Source: Chloranthus sessilifolius (lineage: Eukaryota > Streptophyta > Magnoliopsida > Chloranthales > Chloranthaceae). Taken from it: a DNA stretch of 64,000 nucleotides. Under the pieces are notes generated by a model that did not search any database, had not been told where the DNA came from, and was given only the letters and a program-made list of their open reading frames with translations. How positions within the stretch are numbered: the stretch's first letter is position 1; each line of letters starts with the position of its first letter. The stretch lies in assembly GCA_021018995.1 (NCBI GenBank), contig JAJIZI010000023.1:285269-349268 (forward strand), in the 5' to 3' direction. Of the stretch, positions 11,166 to 21,905 are shown piece by piece. Both the position numbers and the translations under genes were made by a program.

Positions 11166-11350
11166 GTGTTTTTAAAAAATAAAGGTAAAACCTGTAGCAT
11201 TTATTAAGTTCACTGGGTAGCCAAAATTTTAAGAAAGACGTCTGGATATTCACATGCAACTGTGATAAGAGTGACGTCCCTCTTCTTCTCCTGATGATCT
11301 TGCAAGTAAGCAAGATATCCACAACATCCATTCTTCATCATGTGCTCTGC

Positions 11351-11785
11351 TCAAATAGCTGAAACAAACGGCGTGTCCTTGGATTTAATTCCACAGAAGC
11401 GAAAGGATTTTCTCTTTGGGGGTCGGAAGGTTACAATCTTCCGAAGACAATCCACGTTCGCATGATATGCTGATAACCAATCCATTCCAAGGATCACGTC
11501 AAATCCTTCCATATCCAACGTGATCATATATGTCGTCGTCTTGTGATCTTCAATCATCACTATCACTGACTGGCATATCGTATCCGTTTTTATTGAATTC
11601 CCCGTAGGTACAGATACCGCCAATATAAAATCAAGAGTCCTGGGCACGATGCCTAACTTCTCAGAGAATGACGGCGTGATAAATGAATGACTAGACTTGG
11701 GGTCTATCAATGCACGAGCATCTACCTGACTCTCGTCACCCATACGTCGCATAACAAGTGTACATTTTATTGTTATATTAAACAA
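11351..11785 (-). pseudogene. Gypsy retropepsin-like protease
   Basis: The 144-codon frame contains ALIDPKSSHSFIT and, downstream, VILGMDWLSAYHANVDC, the two hallmark blocks of plant Ty3/gypsy aspartic proteases. The family normally has D-S/P/T-G followed by S/A-T-H-S-F. Here the Asp is kept but the Gly is replaced by Lys, so the active site is probably dead. It would have processed the Gag-Pol polyprotein. The frame stops before the RT domain and no longer joins gag. Confidence 0.85.
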
Positions 11786-12028
11786 ATAGAGTTAAGTGCA
11801 CAACAATTTTAATTATTCATATACTTAAAGTCATCAAAACACACCAACACATATGAATATTAACTACTAATTTAACTCTCAAACCGTAAAGATACCTTGG
11901 ATGCCATCATTCGATGTCAGGGCATCCGTTGTTGTGATGGCATATGCTCGACCTTGCACAATAGGTCTAGAGGACTTGTGGGTAGATACCGATCCAGCCC
12001 GCTCTTTGCTTTCCTTGCTCTCCTCAGG

Positions 12029-12826
12029 TCAATTTCTAATCATGTGGCCCATCTTACCACACCTGAAGCATGCCCCTGTATCTCTCCTGCAGTCCTCCGT
12101 CTTGTGTGGTTTCCCACACTTTACACATAATGGAGCCGGTGTAAAAGAAGAAACCCGTGAAGATCCTTGTGCAATAGAAGCTCCACTAACAGAAGAACCA
12201 GATGCTCTGAATGGGTTGGATGATGCAGGCACTGTTGGTCTTTGATAAGAACTCGGCCCTGAAGATACCGCTGGTCGGGAGTGAGTAGGGTATCTGGGAG
12301 GTATGGAGAATCTAGCCCTCTTGTTGTGCTCAGGGTCCTGAGATTGTCCTTGAAATGACCTCTCCTTATTCTGCTTATCTCTCCACATGTATTGTTTCTG
12401 ATTCTTCTCCTCTGCGATGAGAGCTTTGGACATAACACTCTCGTATGTCTCTATTTCCCACATGGCTACATCCTTATGAAGATTCTGCCTCAAGCCAAGT
12501 TGAAATTTACGAGCTCTCATCAACTCAGTGGCTACATGTTGTGATGCGAATCTAGATAATCTGTCAAACTCAGCACCATATTCTCTTACCGACATAGCAC
12601 CTTGCTTCAACTCGATGAATTTAACCTCCCACTGATACCTCACTATCTTTGAGAAGTATTTATTGTAAAAGACTTCAGTGAACTCCTCCCAAGTCCAAGG
12701 AGTATTAGGGAATTCTCTCTCTCTGTTCCTTGATACCGACTTCCACCAAGGTCCGGCATCACCATCGAGTTTGAAGGTTGCCCAACGTACTTTTACTCGG
12801 CAAAATCGTCGAGCTGGTGGGGTGGT
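12029..12826 (-). pseudogene. Gypsy gag (capsid plus two zinc knuckles)
   Basis: Read on the minus strand, the frame opens after a TAG at 12827-12829. The capsid part includes DGDAGPWWKSV, the WTWEEFTEVFYNKYF block and YGAEFDRLSRFA, typical of the retrotransposon gag domain. After a Pro/Ser-rich linker come two zinc knuckles: CVKCGKPHKTEDC (one residue shorter than the usual CX2CX4HX4C) and CFRCGKMGHMIRN. The final Cys codon of the second knuckle appears to be a TGA stop, which ends the frame. Gag would package the RNA into virus-like particles in the cytoplasm. The N-terminus is in other frames up to about 13070. Confidence 0.85.
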
Positions 12827-13140
12827 CTAGCTGCTTGTTGATTCATAGTAGCTATTTGTTGAGCGACGTTGGCAACCAAAGCTTCCAACACCTACTTCAT
12901 TCTGTTATCACCACCTCCTCTTCCACCTCTTGGTCCTACTGGAACTGCATTGTGACCCGATAGGAACTCCAATCCCCTAAATGTACCAGTAACATCGGGA
13001 ATCTCACGCAGTGAGACTTCTCTTTGTCCTTCACATCCTCCAATACGTCCGCCTCGGAACCTCAGGCCCATAAAACAACAAAATTGATCAGTATATAGAT
13101 TGTAAAAACAATCAAACCTAACTCGTGGTTCAGCCTAAAG

Positions 13141-13158
13141 CCTAGGCTCTGATACCAA
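13141..13158 (-). other. Primer-binding site, tRNA-iMet type
   Basis: On the minus strand the sequence directly after the LTR end is ATTGGTATCAGAGCCTAGG-like, the standard initiator-methionine tRNA site TGGTATCAGAGC. It fixes the LTR/internal boundary at 13159/13160. Confidence 0.85.
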
Positions 13159-13159
13159 T

Positions 13160-15765
13160 TGTGATAGCCCGAATTTCCGCACTCGAAAACCCGTGCCAGG
13201 ATGATCCCCAAAACAAATCAAAGAGTGTCTGCTCATCTAGCGGAAATCAGAACAGACTCCGTCCAATAGTGGCAGATCGAGACATCATATAAGGCTCACA
13301 CAGAAAATAAAGAGAATAAACAATGCATATAAGTAATCAAAAGAATATACGTCCTCAAAAAGGAACCAAGAAAAACCACTGGTGATGGACATCCATCACC
13401 CAAAACAATGTTTCCCAATAGTGGTTCTTATAAAATGTATATGAATACAAGTAAAACATCTATAGTAAAATACAGAAAGGTGGCCACAAGGCGCACAGAT
13501 AATTCAAAAATATATGTACAAGACCCAAAATATAAACTAAAATACCCAGGCTAAGGGTAGAACTCGTCGGTCGGGATATCAGTATCCTCCTCCTCAGCCT
13601 CAGCCTCTGTCTCTAACTGATAATCATGGTCGCTCTCCGTGCTGAGAATCCTAACCTCAGAACCTATTATATATATAAATATGGTGAGCTACCATCTAAG
13701 CTCAATAGAAGAAACTCAAGTAAATTGCATTCAAAATGTAAAGCATGGCATACAGAATGTAACTCAAACAGATAGATAATGCAGAGTGCAGACAGAGCAG
13801 AATAAATACAGACAGATAATCAGATATTGCAGAATAATCAGAATGCAGGACTTTTAATGAACAGAGCAGATGCAAAAGTACAAGGACCGACTTAATGTCA
13901 GAGTGATCAGATACATGAGTACAGTAGTTATCATCTTAATTTCTATATACTTAAATAACTCCTGTGAATATAGCACGTGGTAGCCAGATGTGTGCCGATG
14001 GGTAACCCCGACCATCATCGTTCAATGAACAATTTCATAAATGCAATAATGCCTCATCAAAGGAGCGCAATTGTGCCGAGTTTTGTAAATCAGATACACG
14101 GATATCCCGCCGTGCTGGTCGTGGGTATCCTGCCACGTCAGGAGGATTCGTCACATAAACTTTAAATCAAATACACGTAAAGACCTCATAATCAGATAAC
14201 AAAATAGATGGCAGAACAGATAACAGAGCTTGTATAACAGAAGAAAACAGATATCGATGCTCAGAAAATCATGCAGTCAAAATCGGATACAAGTTAGGTT
14301 GAATTTTCCCTACCTTGGAACAAATCTTTCTAAGATGCCCTGATCTTGACCTAGACCCTACGTATAGTATGCTACGTGTCAGAAGTGTCAGAACATAATT
14401 AAATACACTGCCCAACATTATTTTTTTTCCTGAAAACCAAAACAGTACAAAAACAGGGGATTCGATCGATCAATCCCTTCATTTGATCGATCAACTCCAC
14501 ATTTGATCGATTGGATGCCTTACATTTTAAAAAGACAGAACAGAACACATCTGATCGATCAACTCCTCATTTGATCGATCGGATGCCTAGTTGATCGATC
14601 AATTTTTATGGTTGATCGATCAAACCCATCTTTTTCATCTATACAGAATTGACCTGACTTTGATCGATCAATCACCTATTTGATCAATCAAGTCCTAAAT
14701 TCGATCGATCAATCCTCATGTTTGATCGATCGGATCAAATTTTCGTAAAACACACCTCCTGCTTCCAAGTGTTTATAAAATTGATCGATCAAATCCTCGA
14801 TTTGATCGATCAATTTCACGATTGATCGATCGCCTCGTCTGATCTATTACTCATACTTTGATCGATTAGTGCCAAATTTGATCGATCAAACCCTCACTTG
14901 ATCGATCGAGAGCACATCGGCTCCAACTTCTCAAGAAAATCATCCTTCGCTTCAAAGAGGCCTTATAAAATTTGATCGATCAAATCCTATATTTGATCGA
15001 TCGAATTATAGATTGATCGATCAATTCTCCATTGATCAATCGGATATGACAAAGAAGTCGCCATTAATGGGGTTTGTTGAATTCAAACCCAATCATGCCT
15101 AGCCTTTATAATTCACCATGAATCATTTAGACCTCCAAAGACACACATATTTATGACATCAAACTTATATAAAACCCACAACAACTCACCTTTTAAGGCG
15201 ATCCTTGATCCAAGAAATCCTCCAGTTCAACTCGGTTCTTCGGATTCGGATCGAGAGTTTTGTCGAGGTTTGCTCTTGATGAACTGATTAAGTTCACGCT
15301 AACACTCGGTTTTGCTCACTCTCAAACCGGCCGACGACACACGCTCATCGACTCACATTCTCAATCCGAGGTTCTACAACCTAGGTTTCTTGAGCGCTGG
15401 CTTTCTCACAGTTCTCTCACACAGTAAAAGCTTGAAGATAGGAGTTTCGGATCAAGGAAGAGAGGTAGGTGGTATTCCTACCTTTCTTCCTTTATAAGCT
15501 AACCAATGGAAATATCCAGGATAATTCCATTTCTAATATCTTTCACTCCGTGTTGAGCGCACACACACACTACACCCGTATACAATATTCATAAAAGATC
15601 TAATCGTATCTCAGACACGTATTGTAAGTGACATCACACTTCACACGCATATGGATTAAAAGTCCCTATATTAATATTCTTTTATTTTAATTTTTTTGTC
15701 TCGATTTTTGTGCCAGTCACGGGTACCAAAGCAATAGATGTTATCAGAATTTTAGGGTCGTCACA
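13160..15765 (-). repeat. 5' LTR of truncated gypsy element (2.6 kb)
   Basis: On the minus strand it begins TGTGACGACCCTAAAATTCT and ends GGGCTATCACA. It aligns over its whole length, in the opposite orientation, to 40154-42792. It contains the GATCGATC array at 14464-15030 and no credible coding frame. At 2606 bp it is long for a plant gypsy LTR. Confidence 0.85.
14464..15030. repeat. GATCGATC palindrome array in LTR
   Basis: About 17 exact GATCGATC octamers, most inside TTGATCGATCAA, plus several one-mismatch forms (TTGATCAATCA, TTGATCGATTG) lie in roughly 570 bp. Spacing is irregular, commonly 18-25 bp, with a larger repeat of about 190 bp (compare 14761-14830 with 14949-15020, both with TTATAAAA then three octamers). 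It is shared with the solo LTR of this family. Confidence 0.9.
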
Positions 15766-16186
15766 ATTTCCACCCCAATCTTTTACACCAAAGATCTTTC
15801 AATCATAACACACCTTAGTTTGGCCTGGATATGATTCAGTGTATCTTTGTTTGCTGTACGTGGAGTGGCTAACATATGGTTAGCACACCATAGCTCTTGG
15901 GAACCACATGTTGTTCATTTCACTTCAATAAATTTTCTCCGTTATCAAAATATTTTAAAAAAATTATATGATGCAACCATGTTTCTGTAAACTATGATCA
16001 GCATACATCATTACTATTTTCTTCCTTTTTTGGTGACCATCATCGTCATAAGATATGTAAGCATGTTACCTGCAATCATCAACTCATATACCAACAGGTT
16101 TTGGAGCATAATAAACTCTTCAATTTTGATGTGTCTGACACTGGGTCATTTCATTAACAAGGATCTTCTAAACCCCATTATGACAG
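15766..16186 (+). other. Intron-like or anonymous sequence before PP2A fragment
   Basis: No frame is supported. It ends in ATTATGACAG, a plausible splice acceptor directly before the PP2A B' exon, so at least part may be retained intron. Confidence 0.4.
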
Positions 16187-16483
16187 GTGGCCGAAAGGGC
16201 TCTTTTCCTATGGAACAACGATCACATTGTGAGTCTGATAGCACAGAATTGACAAGTTATCCTTAACCTAATATTCCCAGCTCTGGAGAAAAATGCTAGG
16301 AGTCATTGGAACCAAGCTGTGCTGAACCTGATAATGAACATGAGGAAGATGCTCTCTGAGATGGACGAAGAGCAGTTCCAGACTTTTCAAAGGAAGTTTG
16401 AGGAGGAAGAGGCAGAGGCTGTTGCCGGTTTCTGGCCTATGACAGGAAACACAGTTGTTTTGGAGACTGTTGCCATTTCTTAA
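16187..16483 (+). pseudogene. PP2A B' (B56) regulatory-subunit gene fragment
   Basis: After an AG acceptor the frame reads VAERALFLWNNDHIVSLIAQ, then a TGA stop (16250-16252), then IFPALEKNARSHWNQAV, MNMRKMLSEMDEEQFQ and KFEEEEAEAVA. These are the conserved last HEAT-repeat segments of plant B' subunits, which hold and target protein phosphatase 2A. The family usually has NRQ where the stop lies, so CGA to TGA is likely. From 16430 the frame is scrambled, but LETVA near 16462-16476 and a TAA at 16481 may mark the old C-terminus. The upstream exons are absent. The splice-like boundary argues for a genomic fragment rather than a retrocopy. Confidence 0.8.
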
Positions 16484-16660
16484 TTATACTGATGAATCCT
16501 CTTTGAGAAGTGCCCATCTTCTTACTGAGCTTTTGGGGTTCCAGAAATGTGTTGGGACTAAAGAGTCGGGCATGTCAGGAGCATGTTTGGTATGCCGCTC
16601 TGGCACTGCAGAGTGTTGGGGGAGCAGGTCTAGAGAGGGCTTTTCCATAGGGTTGAAAAA
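16484..16660 (+). other. Possible 3' UTR of the PP2A fragment
   Basis: It follows the inferred stop of the PP2A B' fragment. An 83-codon frame here (16455-16706) has no recognised domain and reads out of phase with the PP2A segment; I treat it as chance. Confidence 0.3.
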
Positions 16661-16846
16661 AATGAAAATCGATGAAACCAAACCGAAAAAACCAATCCGA
16701 AATTGATCCAAAACCTAACCTAAACCAAGCCAAAACTGATAAACCAAAACCTGGTTGAGTAGGGAGAGAAAACTGATTATAAAACTGAAAAGAATAAAAA
16801 AAAATTCTTGCAGAATATAAAAAAATTAGAAAAAATCAAAAACCTG
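16660..16846. repeat. CCGAA-rich MITE-like repeat, left part
   Basis: This contains repeated AACCAAACCGAAAAAACC-like words. The matching right part lies at 21739-21905 beyond the copia element, so the copia element inserted inside this older repeat. The same sort of repeat occurs near 30400-30600, 43966-44331 and 45240-45360. Confidence 0.45.
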
Positions 16847-16851
16847 AACGG
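16847..16851. other. Target-site duplication of copia element (left)
   Basis: AACGG directly before the 5' LTR is repeated exactly at 21734-21738 directly after the 3' LTR. Confidence 0.9.
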
Positions 16852-17263
16852 TGTTAGAATTATAAGCTAGACCGGCCCATTTGGTCCATTTTGTCTTTTG
16901 GGTCATTGGCCCATTTGGAATTATATTGGTCAATCTTGGAACTCTTTTTTTTGTCATAGGAAATTGGTGTATTTAATGTAGTGTCTTGAGAATATGGAAT
17001 ATACTTTGAGAATGTAATTTTCTATCTTTTTTTAGGCTAGGTAGTTGCTTTGGAAGTGTATGTTTATTTATTCCCGGTTTTGTATTGTGGGCTATTTTAA
17101 TCACTCATGTATTTTCATTTTACAAGTTATATGAATGAAATTTGAAAGGTTCTAAGTAGTATATTACTTTAGTCTTCATTTTTAGTATTTTTCTAATCAA
17201 AAGAATAACTTTCTTCTCTTTAGAGTGTCATCTTCTTCCAATCCTAGTTGGTGTAATCCAACA
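16852..17263 (+). repeat. 5' LTR of copia element
   Basis: Begins TGTTAGAATTATAAGC and ends GTGTAATCCAACA, matching 21319-21733 almost throughout. Confidence 0.92.
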
Positions 17264-17265
17264 AA

Positions 17266-17279
17266 GTGGTATCTAAGCT
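17266..17279 (+). other. Primer-binding site of copia element
   Basis: GTGGTATCTAAGCTTG follows the LTR closely. It resembles the initiator-Met tRNA site TGGTATCAGAGC with a central divergence, common in copia elements. Confidence 0.7.
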
Positions 17280-17287
17280 TGAGATTC

Positions 17288-18157
17288 ATGGCTTCCAATA
17301 TGTTGCAACCTCAACTTCCTCGTTTCACCGGTAAGAACTACAATCAATGGAGTATTCAAATGAAGGTTTTATATGGGTCTCAAAATTTGTGGGATATTGT
17401 TGAGACCGGATATGTAGAACCGGAGGATCAAGCGGCTCTCACACAAGCTCAACTCAATGAGTTGAAAGAAAATCGCAAGAAGGAAAAGAAGACTTTGTTC
17501 TTTATCTATCAAACTGTGGATGAAGTTATTTTTGAAAGAATTTCATCGACGTCATCGGCAAAGCAAGCATGGGATACTCTAAATACTTCATACAAAGGCT
17601 AAGATAAAGTCAAATTAAAGCGGCTCCAAACTCTTCAAGTGAGTTTGATTCTATAAGAATGAAGGATTCGGAAGCGGTTGAAGATTTTTCAATCGAGTAA
17701 TTTCTCTCGTTAATCAATTAAGGATTAATGGTGAAAATCTTCAAGATCAAAGAATTGTAAAAAAAATTCTTAGAAGTTTGACTTGTAAGTTTGAATATAT
17801 TGTTGTTGCAATTGAAGAATCTAAGGATTTATCTACTTTGTCTTTGGAAAGTTTGTTGGGATCGCTTCAATCCCATGAACTTCGTATAAAGCAATTTGAT
17901 TCTTCTCCTCTAGAGCAAGCTTTTCAAACTCAAATTTCCTTTAAGGAAAGTTTTAGAGGTAGAAGAGGATGGCATTCTAATCGCGGACGAGGAAGACATA
18001 ATGGAGGAAGATATCAAGCAAAGAAAGAGATGAAGATGAGTCATCTTCGTCATCAAGAGAAAGGGGAAGAGGAAGAGGCCGATCTTCTCTTTCTAATGTT
18101 CAATGTTATCATTGTCAAAAATATGGTCACACCATAAAATTTTGTAGAAAAGATTGA
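17288..18157 (+). pseudogene. Copia gag with CCHC zinc knuckle
   Basis: The ATG at 17288 opens MASNMLQPQLPRFTGKNYNQ, the usual start of copia gag (capsid domain, with WSIQMK and LWDIVE blocks). A TAA at 17600-17602 ends the first segment. Near 17635 and 17690 one base seems to be missing each time, moving the frame to the segment 17700-18030 (capsid C-terminus). A further shift near 18020-18030 leads to an Arg/Gly/Ser-rich linker and an intact zinc knuckle CYHCQKYGHTIKFC at 18104-18145. A TGA at 18155-18157 then separates gag from pol. Gag would coat the RNA in particles. Confidence 0.9.
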
Positions 18158-21100
18158 CGGAAGAAGAAAAAGGAATCAAATTTTGTTCAAGAGAACAATC
18201 AAAGTAAGGAAGATGATACTCTCTTTCTTGCTTGCAATGTTCAAGAAGTTGCATTCAATGAAGATTGGTATCTTGATAGTGGTTGTAGTAACCACATGAC
18301 GGGTAACAAAGGCGTATTTGTCACTTTGGATGAATCTATTCAAAGTGAAGTAAGGGCCGGCGATGATAAACGACTTTCTCAGAAGGGAAGTGGTAATATT
18401 CTTGTTCAATCAAAGAAAGGCATCAAACGCATCTCAAATGTTTTCTATGTACCCGGCCTCAAGCACAATCTTCTAAGTGTTGGACAACTCATTTTGAAAG
18501 GACACAATGTTCATTTCAAAGGAGATGCATGTCAAATCAAGGATGTGAACAATGCTCTCATTGCCAAAGTAAAGATGACTCCAAACAAGATGTTTCCTCT
18601 TAAGTTTCAAAATGAAGTTCTACCTTGCTTCAATTCTATCATCCAAGACAAATCATGGCTATGGCATCTTCGGTATGGCCACTTGAGCTTTAGCTTGTTG
18701 ACTCTCATGTGCAAAAATCACATGGTGAGAGGCATGACAAATATAGATCGCAAAGATCAAGTTTGTGAAGGATGCGCACTCGGAAAGCATCAAAGAAATT
18801 CTTTTCCGATTGGGAAAGCTTGGAGGGCATCAAATCCTCTTCAGCTTGTTCATTCGGACCTATGCGGGCCTATGCACACAACTTCGATTGGCGGTAATCG
18901 TTATTTCCTCACTTTTATTGACGATTATAGTCATAAATCTTGGGTTTATTTTCTCAAAAAAAAATCGGAGGTATTCGGCCACTTCAAAACATTTAAGGCC
19001 TTGGTTGAAAAGCAAAGTGGTTTTATGTTGAAAACTTTGCGTACTGATCAAGGTGGTGAATATGTTTCTCATGATTTTCAAAATTTCTTAAAAGATAATG
19101 GCATTTGGCATCAATTAACTACTCGGTACACACCTCAGCAAAATGGTGTTGCCGAAAGAAAAAATAGAACCCTTATGGAATTGGCTAGAAGTATGTTAAA
19201 AGCCAAAGGGATGCCAAATATATTTTGGGCCGAAGCCGTTGCATGTGCCAACTATCTTTTGAATCGTGCCTTTTCCAAAAGTATTGAAGGCATAACACGG
19301 CAAGAAGCATGGAATGGACATAAATCATGTGTTGCGCATTTGAGGATATTTGGTAGCATTGCATATTCTCATGTGCCGGATGAAAGAAGAAAAAAATTGG
19401 ATGATAAATCTGAAAAATGCATTCTTATTGGTTATAATGAAACTTCAAAGGCATATAAATTGTTTAATCCCATCACCAAGAAAACTATCATAATTAGAGA
19501 TGTAAAATTTAATGAAGAAGAAGCTTGGGATTGGGATTTCCAAGAAAAGACACAAAAGTCTATTTGTGTCAATGAAGAAGAATTGAAAGATCCTCAAAAT
19601 TGTGAGCATGAAGATGATAGAACTTCTTCTCCATCTTCATCTTCACCATCTTCATCATCATCATCATCAAGTTCTAATTCTCCTCCAAAGAAGACCAAAA
19701 GTATAAATGAAATTTATGAAGCATCAAGAAGACTTTTTGATGAAGATGAGATTAACTTTACACTATATGCCGATGCCGATCCAATTTCTTTTGAAGAAGC
19801 ATCTCAAGAAGAAAAGTGGAAACATGCAATGAATCAAGAAATTGACTCCATCAAAAGAAATGAGACTTGGGAGTTAACGGAACTTCCAAATGGGCACAAA
19901 TCCATTGGTGTGAAATGGATATATAAAACCAAGTTAAATGCAAAAGGTGAAGTTGAAAGGCACAAAGCTCGGTTAGTGGTGAAAGGCTACAAGCAAAGAC
20001 ATGACATAGACTTCAATGAAGTTTTTTCTCCCATTGCTCGGCTTGAGACTATTAGATTGGTCTTAGCATTGACGGCTCAAAGAAATTAGAAGGTTTATCA
20101 AATGGATGTCAAATCAGCATTCTTAAATGGCATTCTTGAAGAAGAAGTTTATGTTGATCAACCTCCCGGGTATGTGGAAAAGGGTAAAGAGCACAAAGTT
20201 TGTAGATTGAAGAAAGCACTTTACGGTTTAAAGCAAGCACCAAGGGCATGGTATAGCCGTATTGATGGGTACTTCTTGAAGAATGATTTCAAAAGGTGTC
20301 CTTTTGAACACTCTCTCTACATCAAAGAAAACACTCAAGGTGAGTTTTTAGTTGTTTGTTTATATGTTGATGATTTAATCTTCACCGACAATAGTTCAAG
20401 CATATGTGATGAATTTAAAAAATCCATGATGCTTGAATTTGAAATGACCGATATGGGTCTCCTGCATTTCTTTCTTGGCATTGAAGTAAAGCAAAATGAT
20501 GATGGGATTTTTATATCTCAAAAGAAGTATGCAAAAGATTTATTAAAAAAGTTTAGAATGGAAGATGCAAATCCTATTTGCACTCCAATGGAGGTTGGTT
20601 TGAAACTTAGCAAAAATGATAATGAAAAAAGAGTTAATGAAACTCTTTATCGGAGTCTTGTTGGTAGCCTTATGTACTTGACCGCCACAAGACCGGATAT
20701 TATGTTTGCGTTTAGCATGATTAGCCGTTTCATGGAATCACCTAGAATAAGTCATTGGAATGCCGGAAAGAGAATTTTGCGATATGTATGTGGTACCATT
20801 AATGATGGTATACATTACCAAAGGGTTCAAAACTCATGTTTGGTTAGATATTGTGATAGTGATTGGGGTGGAAGTGTAGATGATGGCAAAAGCACTTCCA
20901 GGTACAATTTTAATATTGGTTCGGGCTCAATTTCATGGACTTCAAAGAAACAACAAGTTGTTGCTCTCTCTACAACCGAAGCGGAGTACATTTCATTAGG
21001 ATTGGCCAGTTGTCAAGAACTTTGGTTAAGATGGGTTTTAGAAGAACTTAAACATCCATCAATTGAAGCTATAACATTATTTTATGATAATCGTTCAGTC

Positions 21101-21307
21101 ATTGTACTAACCAAGAATCCCGTTTTTCACTACAAAAGTAAGCACATTTGAATTAAGTATCATTTCATCCGTGACTTGATCAATGATGGAGAAATTGATG
21201 TGAAACCTTGCAAATCACAAGATCAAATAGCGGATATTTTTACAAAGGCATTGAAGAAAGAAACTTTTATCAAGATCAAAGAAAAGTTCGGCATTCGATC
21301 AGTCTAG
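18158..21307 (+). pseudogene. Copia pol: protease, integrase, RT, RNase H
   Basis: A single frame runs 18158-21307 with only two internal stops: TAG at 20087-20089 and TGA at 21149-21151. Order: protease with the D-S-G active site in WYLDSGCSNHMTG (18265-18303); integrase zinc region (HLRYGHLS with later CEGCALGKH) and core with SDLCGP, TDQGGEYVS and the E in NGVAERKNRT; RT with FSPIARLETIR, MDVKSAFLNG and the catalytic YVDD box (LYVDDLIF, near 20361-20384); RNase H with TEAEYISL. The TAG falls where the family has Trp, consistent with TGG to TAG. The catalytic residues themselves are intact. The upstream part 18158-18295 belongs to pol although no ATG starts there. Confidence 0.93.
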
Positions 21308-21318
21308 CTCAGCTCAAG

Positions 21319-21733
21319 AAGTTAGAATTATAAGCTAGACCGGCCCATTTGGTCCATTTTGTCTTTTGGGTCATTGGCCCATTTGGAATTATATTGGTCA
21401 ATCTTGGAACTCTTTTTTTTGTCATAGGATATTGGTGTATTTAATGTAATGTCTTGAGAATATGGAATATACTTTGAGAATGTAATTTTCTATCTTTTTT
21501 TAGGCTAGGTAGTTGCTTTGGAAGTGTATGTTTATTTATTCCCGATTTTGTATTGTGGGCTATTTTAATCACTCATGTATTTTCATTTTACAAGTCATAT
21601 GAATGAAATTTGAAAGGTTCTAAGTAGTATATCACTTTAGTCTTCATTTTTTGTGTTTTTCTATACAAGAGAACAACTTTCTTCTCTTTAGAGTGTCATC
21701 TTCTTCCAATCCTAGTTGGTGTAATCCAACAAA
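21319..21733 (+). repeat. 3' LTR of copia element
   Basis: Matches the 5' LTR; its first two bases appear to be AA instead of TG, so the terminal dinucleotide is mutated. The upstream sequence (AGCTCAAGAA) is a weak polypurine tract. Confidence 0.9.
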
Positions 21734-21738
21734 CGGAA

Positions 21739-21905
21739 CCGACTGTAATCGAAAGCGGATCGGCTCGGCTTGGTTTCGGTTCAAGGGGGTGGGGAGTATG
21801 GTTAACCGAAATTGAAATCGAAACATTTCAGTCCGGGTTCAGTTTTAGGTGAACCGACACTAAAACCGAAATTTTGGTTTCAGTCCGGTTAACCAAACTT
21901 CCACC
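21739..21905. repeat. CCGAA-rich MITE-like repeat, right part
   Basis: Contains TTGGTTTCGGTTCAAG, AACCGAAATTGAAATCG and TTTCAGTCCGGTTAACC. It continues the repeat at 16660-16846 after the copia insertion. Confidence 0.45.

Larger units (their letters stand above)
11190..15765 (-). mobile_element. Truncated Ty3/gypsy element, 5' half
   Basis: Minus orientation: LTR 15765-13160, PBS about 13158-13141, gag 12826-12029, protease 11785-11351, then a short stretch resembling the start of the RT linker (CEYPDVFLKILA-like, about 11250-11200) before the palindrome block. RT, RNase H, integrase and the 3' LTR are missing. The break is next to CACTA-like DNA, which suggests deletion or insertion there. 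A solo LTR of the same family lies at 40154-42792. Confidence 0.8.
16852..21733 (+). mobile_element. Ty1/copia LTR retrotransposon, nearly complete
   Basis: A 4.9-kb element with 412-bp LTRs, a tRNA-iMet-like PBS, gag, protease, integrase, RT and RNase H in copia order, and a perfect 5-bp TSD (AACGG). The LTRs differ at roughly a dozen positions by eye, about 97% identity, so insertion is fairly recent compared with other elements here. Coding lesions: one stop and about three frameshifts in gag, and three in-frame stops in pol. It cannot make a full polyprotein, so it is non-autonomous now. Confidence 0.93.

Noticed and set aside
14464-15030. CRISPR-like array
   Set aside because: Repeats are 8-12 bp palindromes with irregular spacing and related spacers inside a plant LTR; it has no features of a CRISPR locus.
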